A DNA stretch of 64,000 nt from Spirochaetia bacterium UBA5763 (GTDB taxonomy: Bacteria > Spirochaetota > UBA4802 > UBA5550): the NCBI GenBank assembly GCA_002418835.1, contig DIEX01000019.1, forward strand, positions 300,680-364,679. Direction: 5' to 3'. Shown one piece after another: positions 50,957-61,000 of the stretch (its first letter is position 1; the number at the start of each line of letters is the position of its first letter). The notes beneath the pieces are model-generated. The model saw nothing but the letters and a program-made list of their open reading frames with translations, had not been told where the DNA came from and made no database searches. Both the position numbers and the translations under genes were made by a program.

Positions 50957-51782
50957 GAATATTCTCAGTTTCTATGTCATTGCGGGGAGCGACAGCGACG
51001 CGGCAATCTGTTTTCAGTTTATTATGGTTGTTTATAATGGCATTATTGTCACAGACGGACCATTCAAAATACTGTAGCTCGGCATCACTCCCTTTCACTG
51101 CAACAGCTGCGGTATATCCTGGTGATATAATAATGTCTGTTACAGAATATGCTGTTCCGCTATCATCATAAATAACTGCTGATGTATATACCGGTGTGAC
51201 CGGGACACTGAAACTATTCAGGGGATATGACAGGCCAAGGCCCAGGGCTTTTATATACGCCTCTTTTCTTGCCCAGCAGGAGTGGAATCCCTTGAGTTTC
51301 TGTTCATCGGGGAGAGATCTGAATGCGGCTTTTTCTGTTTCAGAGAAGTAATGATCAACAATATCAGTAACTGAATCGCTATCTTTTATCTCCTGGATGT
51401 CAATGCCGATATTTCTCCCTTTTGATATTGCATATATTATCATATCGCCTGAGTGAGAGAGGTTGAATTGTATTTTTTCAGGATTCTGGTCTTCTGAGAT
51501 GAATGGTTTACCGTATTCATTCTGATTGAAGATGATTTCTTCAGGTTTAAGATTGAGGTATCCGCTCATAATATATCTGAGAGTGCCTTTTGATATTGTG
51601 TGAGTTATGCGGTCTTTTTCGAAGATGAAGCGGTTTATTTTGTTTATTTCATCATCAGATAGATTGTTAATAAAAGAATTATTATAATTATATCTTGAAT
51701 CTTCACATAAATAGTAGATGTGAATTTCAAATATGTCATTGATCCGGTTAGTGTTGTCAGTAGTTTTATTTTTTATAAACAT
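50949..51782 (-). CDS. Sfp-type 4'-phosphopantetheinyl transferase
   Basis: 277 residues from ATG 51782; the frame opens 17 codons earlier inside the NRPS gene, so the later ATG, 14 nt after the NRPS stop, is preferred. The ACPS fold is shown by NLSHSGDMIIYAISKGRNIGIDIQEIKD (partly: SHSGDMIIYAISKGRNIGID), with the metal-binding Asp, and CWARKEAYIKALGLGLSYPL (about residues 190-209; consensus W.RKEA..KA.G.G). It activates the PCP, ACP and free ACP domains of this cluster. The last ~15 residues (with RVAVAPRNDIET) come from a TGTCATTGCGGGGAGCG-type repeat, and the end overlaps the carboxylase gene by 8 nt. Confidence 0.92.
   Translation of the reverse strand: MFIKNKTTDNTNRINDIFEIHIYYLCEDSRYNYNNSFINNLSDDEINKINRFIFEKDRITHTISKGTLRYIMSGYLNLKPEEIIFNQNEYGKPFISEDQNPEKIQFNLSHSGDMIIYAISKGRNIGIDIQEIKDSDSVTDIVDHYFSETEKAAFRSLPDEQKLKGFHSCWARKEAYIKALGLGLSYPLNSFSVPVTPVYTSAVIYDDSGTAYSVTDIIISPGYTAAVAVKGSDAELQYFEWSVCDNNAIINNHNKLKTDCRVAVAPRNDIETENIHE
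50975..51010. repeat. TGTCATTGCGGGGAGCG-type repeat fragment inside the PPTase 3' end
   Basis: The sequence TGTCATTGCGGGGAGCGACAGCGACGCGGCAATC (given here in part) is a form of a repeat found in many genomes, with inverted GATTGCCGCG. Only one copy is here, but it lies in frame within the phosphopantetheinyl transferase gene. Confidence 0.6.
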
Positions 51783-51795
51783 TTTCACGATTTTT

Positions 51796-54700
51796 TTATT
51801 TTGTTGATATTGCTTTACGCTGCAGCCGTGCACGTTCCTGAATGCTGTTTTCTGAATTCTGTTTTTTTCCTGTACCAGATATGAGTTGTGTTATGCTTTT
51901 TATTGTCGGATGTGTCAGTAAATCAATAATAGATATCTCTTTTTTCAAAACTGTTTTTATACGGCTTTGAACTTCAGCTAAAAGGATAGAATGCCCGCCT
52001 AGATCAAAAAAATTATCTTCAATACCAAAGTTATCTGTTTTTAAAACAGTGGACCATATATCAAAAACTGCAATTTCAATATCATTGTCAGGCTTTATAA
52101 AACTTCGCATTGTAATAGTATCATTTGCTTTATATTCCAATGCATTTTTATCAACTTTACCATTCGGTGTATACGGGAATTCCTTAAGTTTTACAAAAGC
52201 TGAAGGAATCATATATTTCGGAAGAGCTAAACTCAATGATCTCCTAAGAATTTCTGCATCAATCTGATCTTCATCAGCAACGCGGATAAAAGCTATTAGT
52301 TTATCATCATGGTCACTACTTTTATGTATCTTTACAACAGCCTCGGTGATGCCTTCTACCCTACAAAGAGCGTTCTCTATTTCGCCCGGCTCAATTCTAT
52401 AACCTCGCAATTTGATTTGATTATCAATTCTGCCGAAAAGTTCGACATTCCCGTCACCTAAGAGCCTTCCCAGGTCACCTGTCTTGTATATAATTCGGCC
52501 ATCAGGCCCGGGTATAAACTTTTCTCTGGTCAATTCATCTCTATTATGATAACCTTTACTTACGCCAAGACCTCCGACGCAGACTTCACCTTTAACTCCG
52601 ATTGGTTGGATATTATTGTTTGAATCTAAGATATAAGTTCTCATATTATCAATTGGTTTCCCAATCAGTACACGTTGTTCGTCACCGTTAAAGTGATAAC
52701 AATTTGAGTAAACAGTTATTTCCGTCGGACCGTAAATATTCCATAGAGAATCTGTCAATGAAAGAACATCTTGAACGAATTTTAAATTAATGGCTTCACC
52801 GCCACAGTATGCAGTGAGTCCGGATTTACCGGTCCAATTACTTCCGATTATTATTTTCCATGTTGCTGGAGTAGCCTGGAGTATGGTTATATTATACTTT
52901 TCAATTAGGCGTGCAAGTAATTGAGGATCCATCACTTCGTTATCCATTGCTATTATTACAGTGGCACCTGTAATTAATGGAACAAATAATTCAACAACTG
53001 ACATGTCAAATGATAGTGTAGTAACTGCAAGAAGCCTATCGCTATAATTCATTCCAGGTTTTTGTTTCATACTCAGTAGAAGATTAACCACTGATTGATG
53101 GTGAATTTTAACTCCTTTCGGTTTCCCTGTTGATCCGGATGTATATATAATATATGCCAGGGATTGATTATTAATGATATCCGGAGGCTTGCTGGAAGAT
53201 TGTTGTGATATTGTGCTCCAGTCACTATCGAGCAGAATAATCTTTGTATTAAAACTGTTATATCTTTCTTTTAATGAATCCTGAGTTATTAAGAGTTTTG
53301 CCGAAACATCCTGGCACATGAACTTAATGCGTTCTTCAGGGAAAACAGGATCCAGTGGAAGATAAGCACCGCCTGCTTTCAGAATACCGATTACAGAAAT
53401 AAGCATTTTTAATGAGCGCTCAATACTCACACCAACTATTTCACCTGTCTGCATGCCGATAGATTTAAGATAATTTGCCACAATGTTTGATTTTTCATCA
53501 AGATCGCGATAATTAATTTCCTCATCTCCGCAGATAGCTGCAGTTTTTTCAGGGTGGTTTACTACACAGGTTTCAAACAGATTATGTATTAATTTATCAG
53601 TCAGCAGTTCAACATATGCTGTATCTGATGTTTTTTCAATTTTCATATTATTCCAGGAATTGAGTAAATCTAATTCCTGCGGAGAAATTATTTTCAGGTC
53701 GCTTATAAGACAAGAAGGATTAGATGTTGCATGTTGAATTAAAAGTTCAAATCCGGCTAAATGCCTTATGATTGTTTCAGTCTGAAATAATGATGTATTA
53801 TAATGGCAGAGAAGATCAATGCCGTTTGCAGATTCATTAGCATTCAAATGAATTTCAAATGTTTCAGCTGAGCGTGGATTCAGGAAATAATCAGTATCAC
53901 AATCGCCGAATTGAATTTCATTGAGAGAATACTTATGTGTATGAGTAAAACATACACATATAAGCGGTACTTTTGAAGGATCCCTCTGGATAGAAAGTTT
54001 TTGCAGCAGGTTGCCAAATGACAGATGCTGGTTTTCAAATGCGTCAAGGATAACATTTCTGGTCCGAATAATCTGGTCCAGAAAAGAGATTTCACTATCA
54101 AGATGAATTAGAACCGGCAGAAGGGAAACACAATGTCCTACTAAATCATTCATCCCGGGATCAGGCTGTCCGGCAAAAGGCACTCCTATTATAATATCGT
54201 TCTGGCCCGTAAGGCGATGCAAATGTGATGCCCATGCTGTTAGTAAAACTGTAAAAATACTGCTATTTGAAGTAGCGGCAAGAGCCTTTATTGCAGTTAA
54301 TATATTTTCATCAAGTTTTCTTTCAGTTCTGGATGCATTATATGTTCTTATTGCGGGGCGTACAGAATCTATAGGTAATTCCAGTTGGGGAATATTTCCG
54401 GCATAAAGGTTTTTCCAGTATATTGCAGATTGTTCACGCAATTCAGCCAGTGTCTGAAGGTGTTCTACATATTCACTGAACTGAGAAGCGGATTTCAGGG
54501 ATGGTTCAAGTGATTGAGTTTTAGCCGTGTATATCTTTGATAGATCATAGAGCAAAACATCCAATGACCATCCGTCACATATAATGTGATGACACATCAA
54601 TAAAAGTGTAAAATCTTCAGCTTTATGACAGAATAAATAAGTTTTAAAAAGCGAGCCATTTATTAAATCAAAAAGGATTCCTGTAGTTTGATTTAATAAA

Positions 54701-55032
54701 AGTTTCCATTCTTCAGTTCCATATTCAGGGGCATCGATTCTCTGAACTTCAACAGGAAATTTCCGGTAGATATAAAATTTTTTCCCATCAGGGGATATAG
54801 TCGCTCTTAAAGATTCATGTCGGTCCACCAGATCTTTTATTGATTCGATCAATAGCGGTATATGGAGTTTGCCCTTGATGCGTATGGAGAATGATTCATT
54901 ATAACATAATGAAGCGTTTGCATCAATTATTGTTGAGGCTAGAATTTCTTTCTGGGCTTCTGTCAGAGGAAGAACTGCAGAAAGCTCCGGGCCTGAGAAA
55001 GGATCAAAATTTATGTCATCTGTCCTGTTCAT
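51796..55032 (-). CDS. NRPS module C-A-PCP, glycine-like specificity code
   Basis: 1078 residues. C domain (about 15-450) with an intact catalytic motif HHIICDG (about residue 151; consensus HHxxxDG). A domain (about 490-975): YIIYTSGSTGKPKGVKIHH (about 625-643), NIYGPTEITVY, and A10 PNGKVDKNAL. Binding-pocket residues read by hand are D-M-V-Q-Y-G-I-V-Y-K, nearest to the glycine code DILQLGLIWK that I know but with several changes, so glycine is only a guess. PCP (about 990-1055) with the phosphopantetheine Ser in LGGHSILLAE. No thioesterase. Starts 1 nt past the stop of the PKS-NRPS gene (TGATATG). Confidence 0.88.
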   Translation of the reverse strand: MNRTDDINFDPFSGPELSAVLPLTEAQKEILASTIIDANASLCYNESFSIRIKGKLHIPLLIESIKDLVDRHESLRATISPDGKKFYIYRKFPVEVQRIDAPEYGTEEWKLLLNQTTGILFDLINGSLFKTYLFCHKAEDFTLLLMCHHIICDGWSLDVLLYDLSKIYTAKTQSLEPSLKSASQFSEYVEHLQTLAELREQSAIYWKNLYAGNIPQLELPIDSVRPAIRTYNASRTERKLDENILTAIKALAATSNSSIFTVLLTAWASHLHRLTGQNDIIIGVPFAGQPDPGMNDLVGHCVSLLPVLIHLDSEISFLDQIIRTRNVILDAFENQHLSFGNLLQKLSIQRDPSKVPLICVCFTHTHKYSLNEIQFGDCDTDYFLNPRSAETFEIHLNANESANGIDLLCHYNTSLFQTETIIRHLAGFELLIQHATSNPSCLISDLKIISPQELDLLNSWNNMKIEKTSDTAYVELLTDKLIHNLFETCVVNHPEKTAAICGDEEINYRDLDEKSNIVANYLKSIGMQTGEIVGVSIERSLKMLISVIGILKAGGAYLPLDPVFPEERIKFMCQDVSAKLLITQDSLKERYNSFNTKIILLDSDWSTISQQSSSKPPDIINNQSLAYIIYTSGSTGKPKGVKIHHQSVVNLLLSMKQKPGMNYSDRLLAVTTLSFDMSVVELFVPLITGATVIIAMDNEVMDPQLLARLIEKYNITILQATPATWKIIIGSNWTGKSGLTAYCGGEAINLKFVQDVLSLTDSLWNIYGPTEITVYSNCYHFNGDEQRVLIGKPIDNMRTYILDSNNNIQPIGVKGEVCVGGLGVSKGYHNRDELTREKFIPGPDGRIIYKTGDLGRLLGDGNVELFGRIDNQIKLRGYRIEPGEIENALCRVEGITEAVVKIHKSSDHDDKLIAFIRVADEDQIDAEILRRSLSLALPKYMIPSAFVKLKEFPYTPNGKVDKNALEYKANDTITMRSFIKPDNDIEIAVFDIWSTVLKTDNFGIEDNFFDLGGHSILLAEVQSRIKTVLKKEISIIDLLTHPTIKSITQLISGTGKKQNSENSIQERARLQRKAISTK

Positions 55033-55033
55033 A

Positions 55034-58000
55034 TCAATTATCCAGTTTCTGATATTTACCTTTGTTTAAAGGATCCGGGATATACCATGCCGGGTTGCCG
55101 TTCTCATCCTTCCCGAGGCGGGCTCCCGGTATCGGTGGTTTATCATAGCGCATAACCTGAATATCGTTCTTTATCGCAATAGGGGTTCCCGGGATTGATT
55201 TACTATTAACAACAAATTCGGTTTCTTCAGATAATACTTCTTTAATCTGCCCGGCGCTGATCTCCTGTTTTTCAAGGAGTGTTACAAGCCTTTCAATAAG
55301 GTTCATCTGTCTGATTATGATATTTTCAAGTCTGTTTGTATCTGTAGTAGAAACAGAATTAGTTATTTGGTTGTTTAATTCACATCGACAGTCAGTAACA
55401 TGTTTATTGACGGATGGGGTTGTCTTTTCAGGTGATAAATTCTCAAGTATATTCGTAGGAATTATAGTTTGAATATATTCTGCAAGAAGTGTTATAGATG
55501 AATATTTTTCGATAAGATGTCTGAATGATATCTGCGTTTTGAACTCTTTGGTAAGATTTCTGGCAATTTGTGTAAGGATTAAAGAATCAAATCCCAGTTC
55601 AACGAATGATATACTGAATGCAGTTTCAGGGATTTTTTTGCCGGAAATGTCTTCCATTATTTCACAAACTCGTTTTATGAGTATATATGCTATATCATCA
55701 TTGTTGTTGATATTATTGTCATTATCAGTCATCACCGTCTCCTGGATTTTATCAAGAGAATTATCTGCTGCCGGGTAATGAGGATTTTTAGCGGGCGGGT
55801 CAACCCAATATCTGAGCTTTTCAAATGAATATGTAGGCAGTGAGATTCGCCTTCGGCTTTCATTTTTATAAAAAATATCCCAGTCTATATTTATCCCCCA
55901 TTGCCACAGCATTCCAACTGCCTTCAGAATAGATGTCCACTCAGCTTCATTAGCATCAGTGTCGCTTAAGGAGGGGATCGCAGTATGCCTTGAGAATTCT
56001 GTAATATGCTGCCGTGCAAGTGTTGCTGATGTTGAACGCGGCCCCACCTCGAGCAAGAGAGCAGGATTCTCCCTCAGTACTTCATAAATGGCGTTGGAGA
56101 ATTTTACAGTAGCTCTGAGGTGGTTGGCCCAGTAATAAGGGTGTACCACCTCTTCTGTAAGAATTTTTTTGCCTGTGACTGTTGATATAAAGGGCAAGGA
56201 AGGTTCTGAGAATTTGACTGAACGGACTATCTCCTCAAATGGTTTTACTATGGAATCCATCATAATTGAATGAAACGCGTGTGAACTATGAAGCTCACGT
56301 GTCACAATTCCATCCTTATTGAGTTGTGCTTCAAAATCTGTGACAGCATCTATAGGACCTGAAACTACACAGAGATTTGGTCCATTTACTGCAGCAAGAG
56401 ATATTGTATCAGGAAGCATTTTCTCAATAGAGGCTGCATCAAGTAGAACTGAGAGCATCGTCCCGCGAGGAAGCTCCTGCATCAGCTGCCCGCGTGCGGC
56501 AACCAGTTTGAGCGCATCATCAACAGTAAATACACCGGCAAGGCATGCACAGACAAACTCACCGATACTGTGGCCAATCATGGTGTCGGGTTTAATCCCC
56601 CAGCTTATCCAGAGCTGTGAAAGTGCATATTCGGTGATAAAAATTGCCGGTTGAGTGTACTTTGTTTCCTTCAGGGAGATGAGAGCTGTTTCCTCATCAC
56701 CATCATCAGGGAAAAGGAGTTCCCGTATATCGATCCCGATATACGGTTTAAGTTTTAAAGCGCAGCTATCAACAATATCCCTGTACAGGGGTTCGTCACG
56801 ATATAAAGATTTTCCCATGTTGACATACTGGCTCCCCTGCCCCGGAAACATGAATACAATTTCAGGTCTGCTGTTTTCAAACAGGTGTTCCCCCGACCTG
56901 TTAGGATCAGGTTTGTCAATCTGCAACAACAGGTCATTGACATCAGAACATACAAAGTATTTACGATGCGAAAAGTGATTTCTCCCTTTTTGAAGAGTGT
57001 AAGCTGCATCAGCGAGGTCAATATCCGGTTTATTCTTTAAAAATTCTTTAAAATTTGAAGTCATCCGCTTTAGTGCCGGGGCTGTTTTTGCAGATAAAAC
57101 TATCAGATGCCTTGATCGTGATATAGATGAATTGTTCAATGTTTTAAATTCTTCAAGCACAACATGAGCATTGGTGCCGCAATAGCCGAATGCACTTACA
57201 CCAGCCCTCGCAGGGCTGAGGTCAGCCGGCCATTCCAGGACTTCAGTATTGACGAAAAATGGGCTGTTTTTAAAATCAATCTGCGGATTCGGGCTGTTAA
57301 AGTTGATACTAGGTGGTATTTTTTTATTCTTCAGAACATTTATAGTTTTAATGAGTCCGGTAATACCTGCTGCATTAGTAGTATGCCCGAGGTTGCCTTT
57401 AATTGATCCTATTGCACAATACTGGTTTTTCGATGTTTTTAGTCTGAAAGCCTTGATGAGACCTTCAATCTCTATAGGATCTCCGATTGGAGTAGCAGTG
57501 CCATGTGCTTCGATGAAACCTATTGTTTCAGGATGTACGTCCGCTCTTGCCTGGGCAAGTGCAATTACTTCGGCCTGGCCGTCAACACTTGGCGCAAGGT
57601 ATGATGCCTTATGCGAGCCGTCGTGATTTACAGCTGAACCGAGTATCACAGCATGAATTGTGTCATTATCTGCAATTGCATCTTCAAGCCTCTTCAGGAC
57701 CACAATTCCTGATGCTTCTCCGAACATTGTACCTGTCGCTTCCGAGTCAAAAGGCCGGCAGTGCCCGTCCTTAGTGAAGATACCCCCCTCCTGGTATAGC
57801 TGGCCGCTTTTCTGAGGAACGGTTATATCTATACCGCCGGCCATTGCGATATCGCATTGATATGATTGCAGGGCATTGAAAGCAGCATCTACTACAACTA
57901 GCGCTGTTGAACAAGCAGTATGAATGCTGAGGCTTGGACCCCTAAGATCCATCAGGTAGGATATACGCGGGGCAATATGATCTTTCTCAGAGGCGATCTC

Positions 58001-61000
58001 AACTGTGACATCTCCAACACGGTTAATAATATCCTTTCTCGGGTGAATATTATTGAGATGGTAGGATCCGTCTCCCATCCCGGCATATACTCCTATAAGC
58101 CCGTTGTATTGTTCAGGTGAATAACCGGCATGCTCAAGAGCAGACCATGCTGTCTCCAGTAGAACTCTCTGCTGTGGATCCATTACCTGTGCTTCGTTTG
58201 GACTGATCCCGAAAAAAGGAGCATCAAATTTATCTATATCTTTCAGAATTCCCCTTGCCGGGATGTAGAATGGATCATTTTTCAAATCTTCATCAATTCC
58301 ATCAAGTTCATCAGGGGAAAAGAATGTAACAGATTCCTTACCCTGCAGGATATTTTCCCATAGTTCATCAACAGATTCGGCCCCTGGGAAACGCCCGGAC
58401 ATCCCTATTACAGCAATTGCTCTTTGCCTCGAATTATAATCATTTTCCTTTTTTACCCTTGCATTAACTTGCTGAAGCAGAGGTTTTTCTTTCATCGTTT
58501 TACCTATAAATTCTGCCATGGCATGTATTGTGGGATATTGAAAAACTTTCACCACAGAGATATCCTGTGTGAAATAATTCCGTAATTCTGCAGCCAATAA
58601 GGATGCTTTTAAAGAAGTACCACCAAGATCAAAAAAATTGCTGAAGATGCCGATTTTATCTATTGAAAGCAGACGCTTCCATATCAGGAGTATCTGTTTT
58701 TCAATATTGTTCATCGCTGCGGGTTTTGTATCCGTATCCACGTCTGAAATAACAGGTCCAGGAAGGGCTTTTCGGTCAATTTTTCCGCTTGAGGTTTTAG
58801 GGAATGATCCGAGTTCAATATAGTGTGTCGGAATTACCGCAAGTGGGAGATATTCTTTCAGGTAATTTCGCAGACTGGTTGGTCCCAGTGGTTCTCCATG
58901 TTTCAGAGTGTAGTATGCAACCAGTTTTTTATTTTCAATATCCCCACACAGCACTATCACTGATGCAGATATTGATGGATGTTTATTAATTATGAATTCG
59001 ATTTCTCCTGTTTCTACACGCACACCATTAAACTTTATCTGAAAATCGGAACGGCCTATATACTCGATGGCGCCATCTGTAAGCCAGCGGGCAGTATCTC
59101 CGGTTTTATAAAGCCGTTCATTTTTTTCCATAGAGAATGGATTAGGTAGAAACCGTTCATTTGTGAGTTCATCCCGTTTGAGATATCCTCGAGAAAGTTG
59201 CACGCCACCAATGTAAAGATCCCCAATTACTCCAGGAGGCACTGGTAGAAGAGCGGAGTTAAGGATATACATTTGAGTATTGGCAACAGGAAAGCCGATC
59301 GGAACAATTTTTTTCCCGTAGTCACTTGAACATTTCCAGTATGTCACATCAACCGCTGCCTCTGTAGGGCCGTAGAGATTATACAGGCCACATTTTAACA
59401 TGCTGAAAAAAAGCTCCTGCAGATTATAAGAGAGAGCCTCTCCGCTGCATATCACGTAACGCAGTGTTGTACATTCTGATAGATCCGGCTCGTGGAGAAA
59501 AACTTCGAGCATGGCGGGTACAAAGTGCACTACTGATATCTGATGTTGTGTTATTATACGCTTCAGGTATGCACCGTCACGATGCCCACCCGGTTCAGAA
59601 ACAATTAGTGTTGCCCCGTTTATTAATGGCCAGAAGAATTCCCATACGGAAACGTCAAAGTCGAAAGGTGTTTTCTGCAGTACGCGGTCGTCCGATTCTA
59701 AATGAAAATATTCCTGCATCCATAAAATGCGATTGCAAATACTGCTGTGGTTGATGAGTGCACCTTTTGGTTTGCCAGTGGAACCGGAGGTATAAATACA
59801 ATAAGCGAGGTTTTCATCTGTCACGGTGGTGGTCGGATTAGAAACTTTTCTGCTTATAATATGTGATAAATCCATATCGAGTGAAATTATTTTTACATCG
59901 AAATCTGAAAGATTTTGCTTCAGATGGGGCTGGGTTATAATTACAATCGGTTCTGCGTCTTCAGCCATGAAACGTATACGTGCTGCAGGGAGTTCAGGAT
60001 TAAGGGGGAGGTAAGCTCCGCCAGCTTTAAGTATTGCATATAGAGAAATTACCATTTCAATGGACCTTTCCATATATACCCCGACAATTCTGTCAGGAAC
60101 AACCCCGCAACTTATCAGCTCATGTGCAATCCGGTTAGCTTGTTCATTCAGATAATTGTAGGATACAGACTGTTCCCTGAATACCACGGCAACTCTATCA
60201 GGAGTTGCTTCCGCCTGAAGTTCAAACATTTTATGCAGGCATAATGAAAGATCATAATCACGGCGGGTATTGTTCCACTGGAGTAATATTCTATTCTCAT
60301 CTTCAAGGGAAAGCATCGGAACCATATCGATACTTCTGTCGGCATCAATAATAACAGATTCAACAAGCTTCTTATAACACCTGGTTATGGTTTCAGCGGT
60401 ATCCTGTGTAAACAGATCAGAATTGAATTCAAGGCGGCAGGTTACTGAATTGTCAGATTCCTCAAGTCGCAGGAATATATCAAATTGACTGGTATACCGT
60501 GTTGCATTAATTATATCCGTTTTTATCCCGGGAAAAGCAGGAGAGACTGGATTATCGAAGACGAACCCTGCCTGTATAACTGGATTATAGCTCTCACTCC
60601 TTTTAGGGTTCAGTTCATCAATAAGAATATTCAGAGGGACTTCCTGATTCAGCAGGGCTTGATTAAAAATGTTGTTTAAATTATTAATAAAGTTCTGGAA
60701 AGTCTCCTCTCCTGAAATTGTGATTCCAAGCGGGAGTATGTTTTCAAAACAGCCTATCGTCTTCCTGTTTTTATCATTATTACGGTTTTTGAAAGGAATC
60801 CCTATGATAATATCATGCTGTGAAGAGATCCTGTATAGCAGTATATAGTATATGGAAAGCAGGATGGTAAAAAGGTTTATCCCGCTATTGTTACTGAATT
60901 TGTTCACTTTATTAGCCAGGTGTGTTTCTATTTTAAAAAAGACTCTCTCTCCCTTGTGGGATGGAACAACAGGTCTCTGAAAGTCACTCGGGAGATTCAG

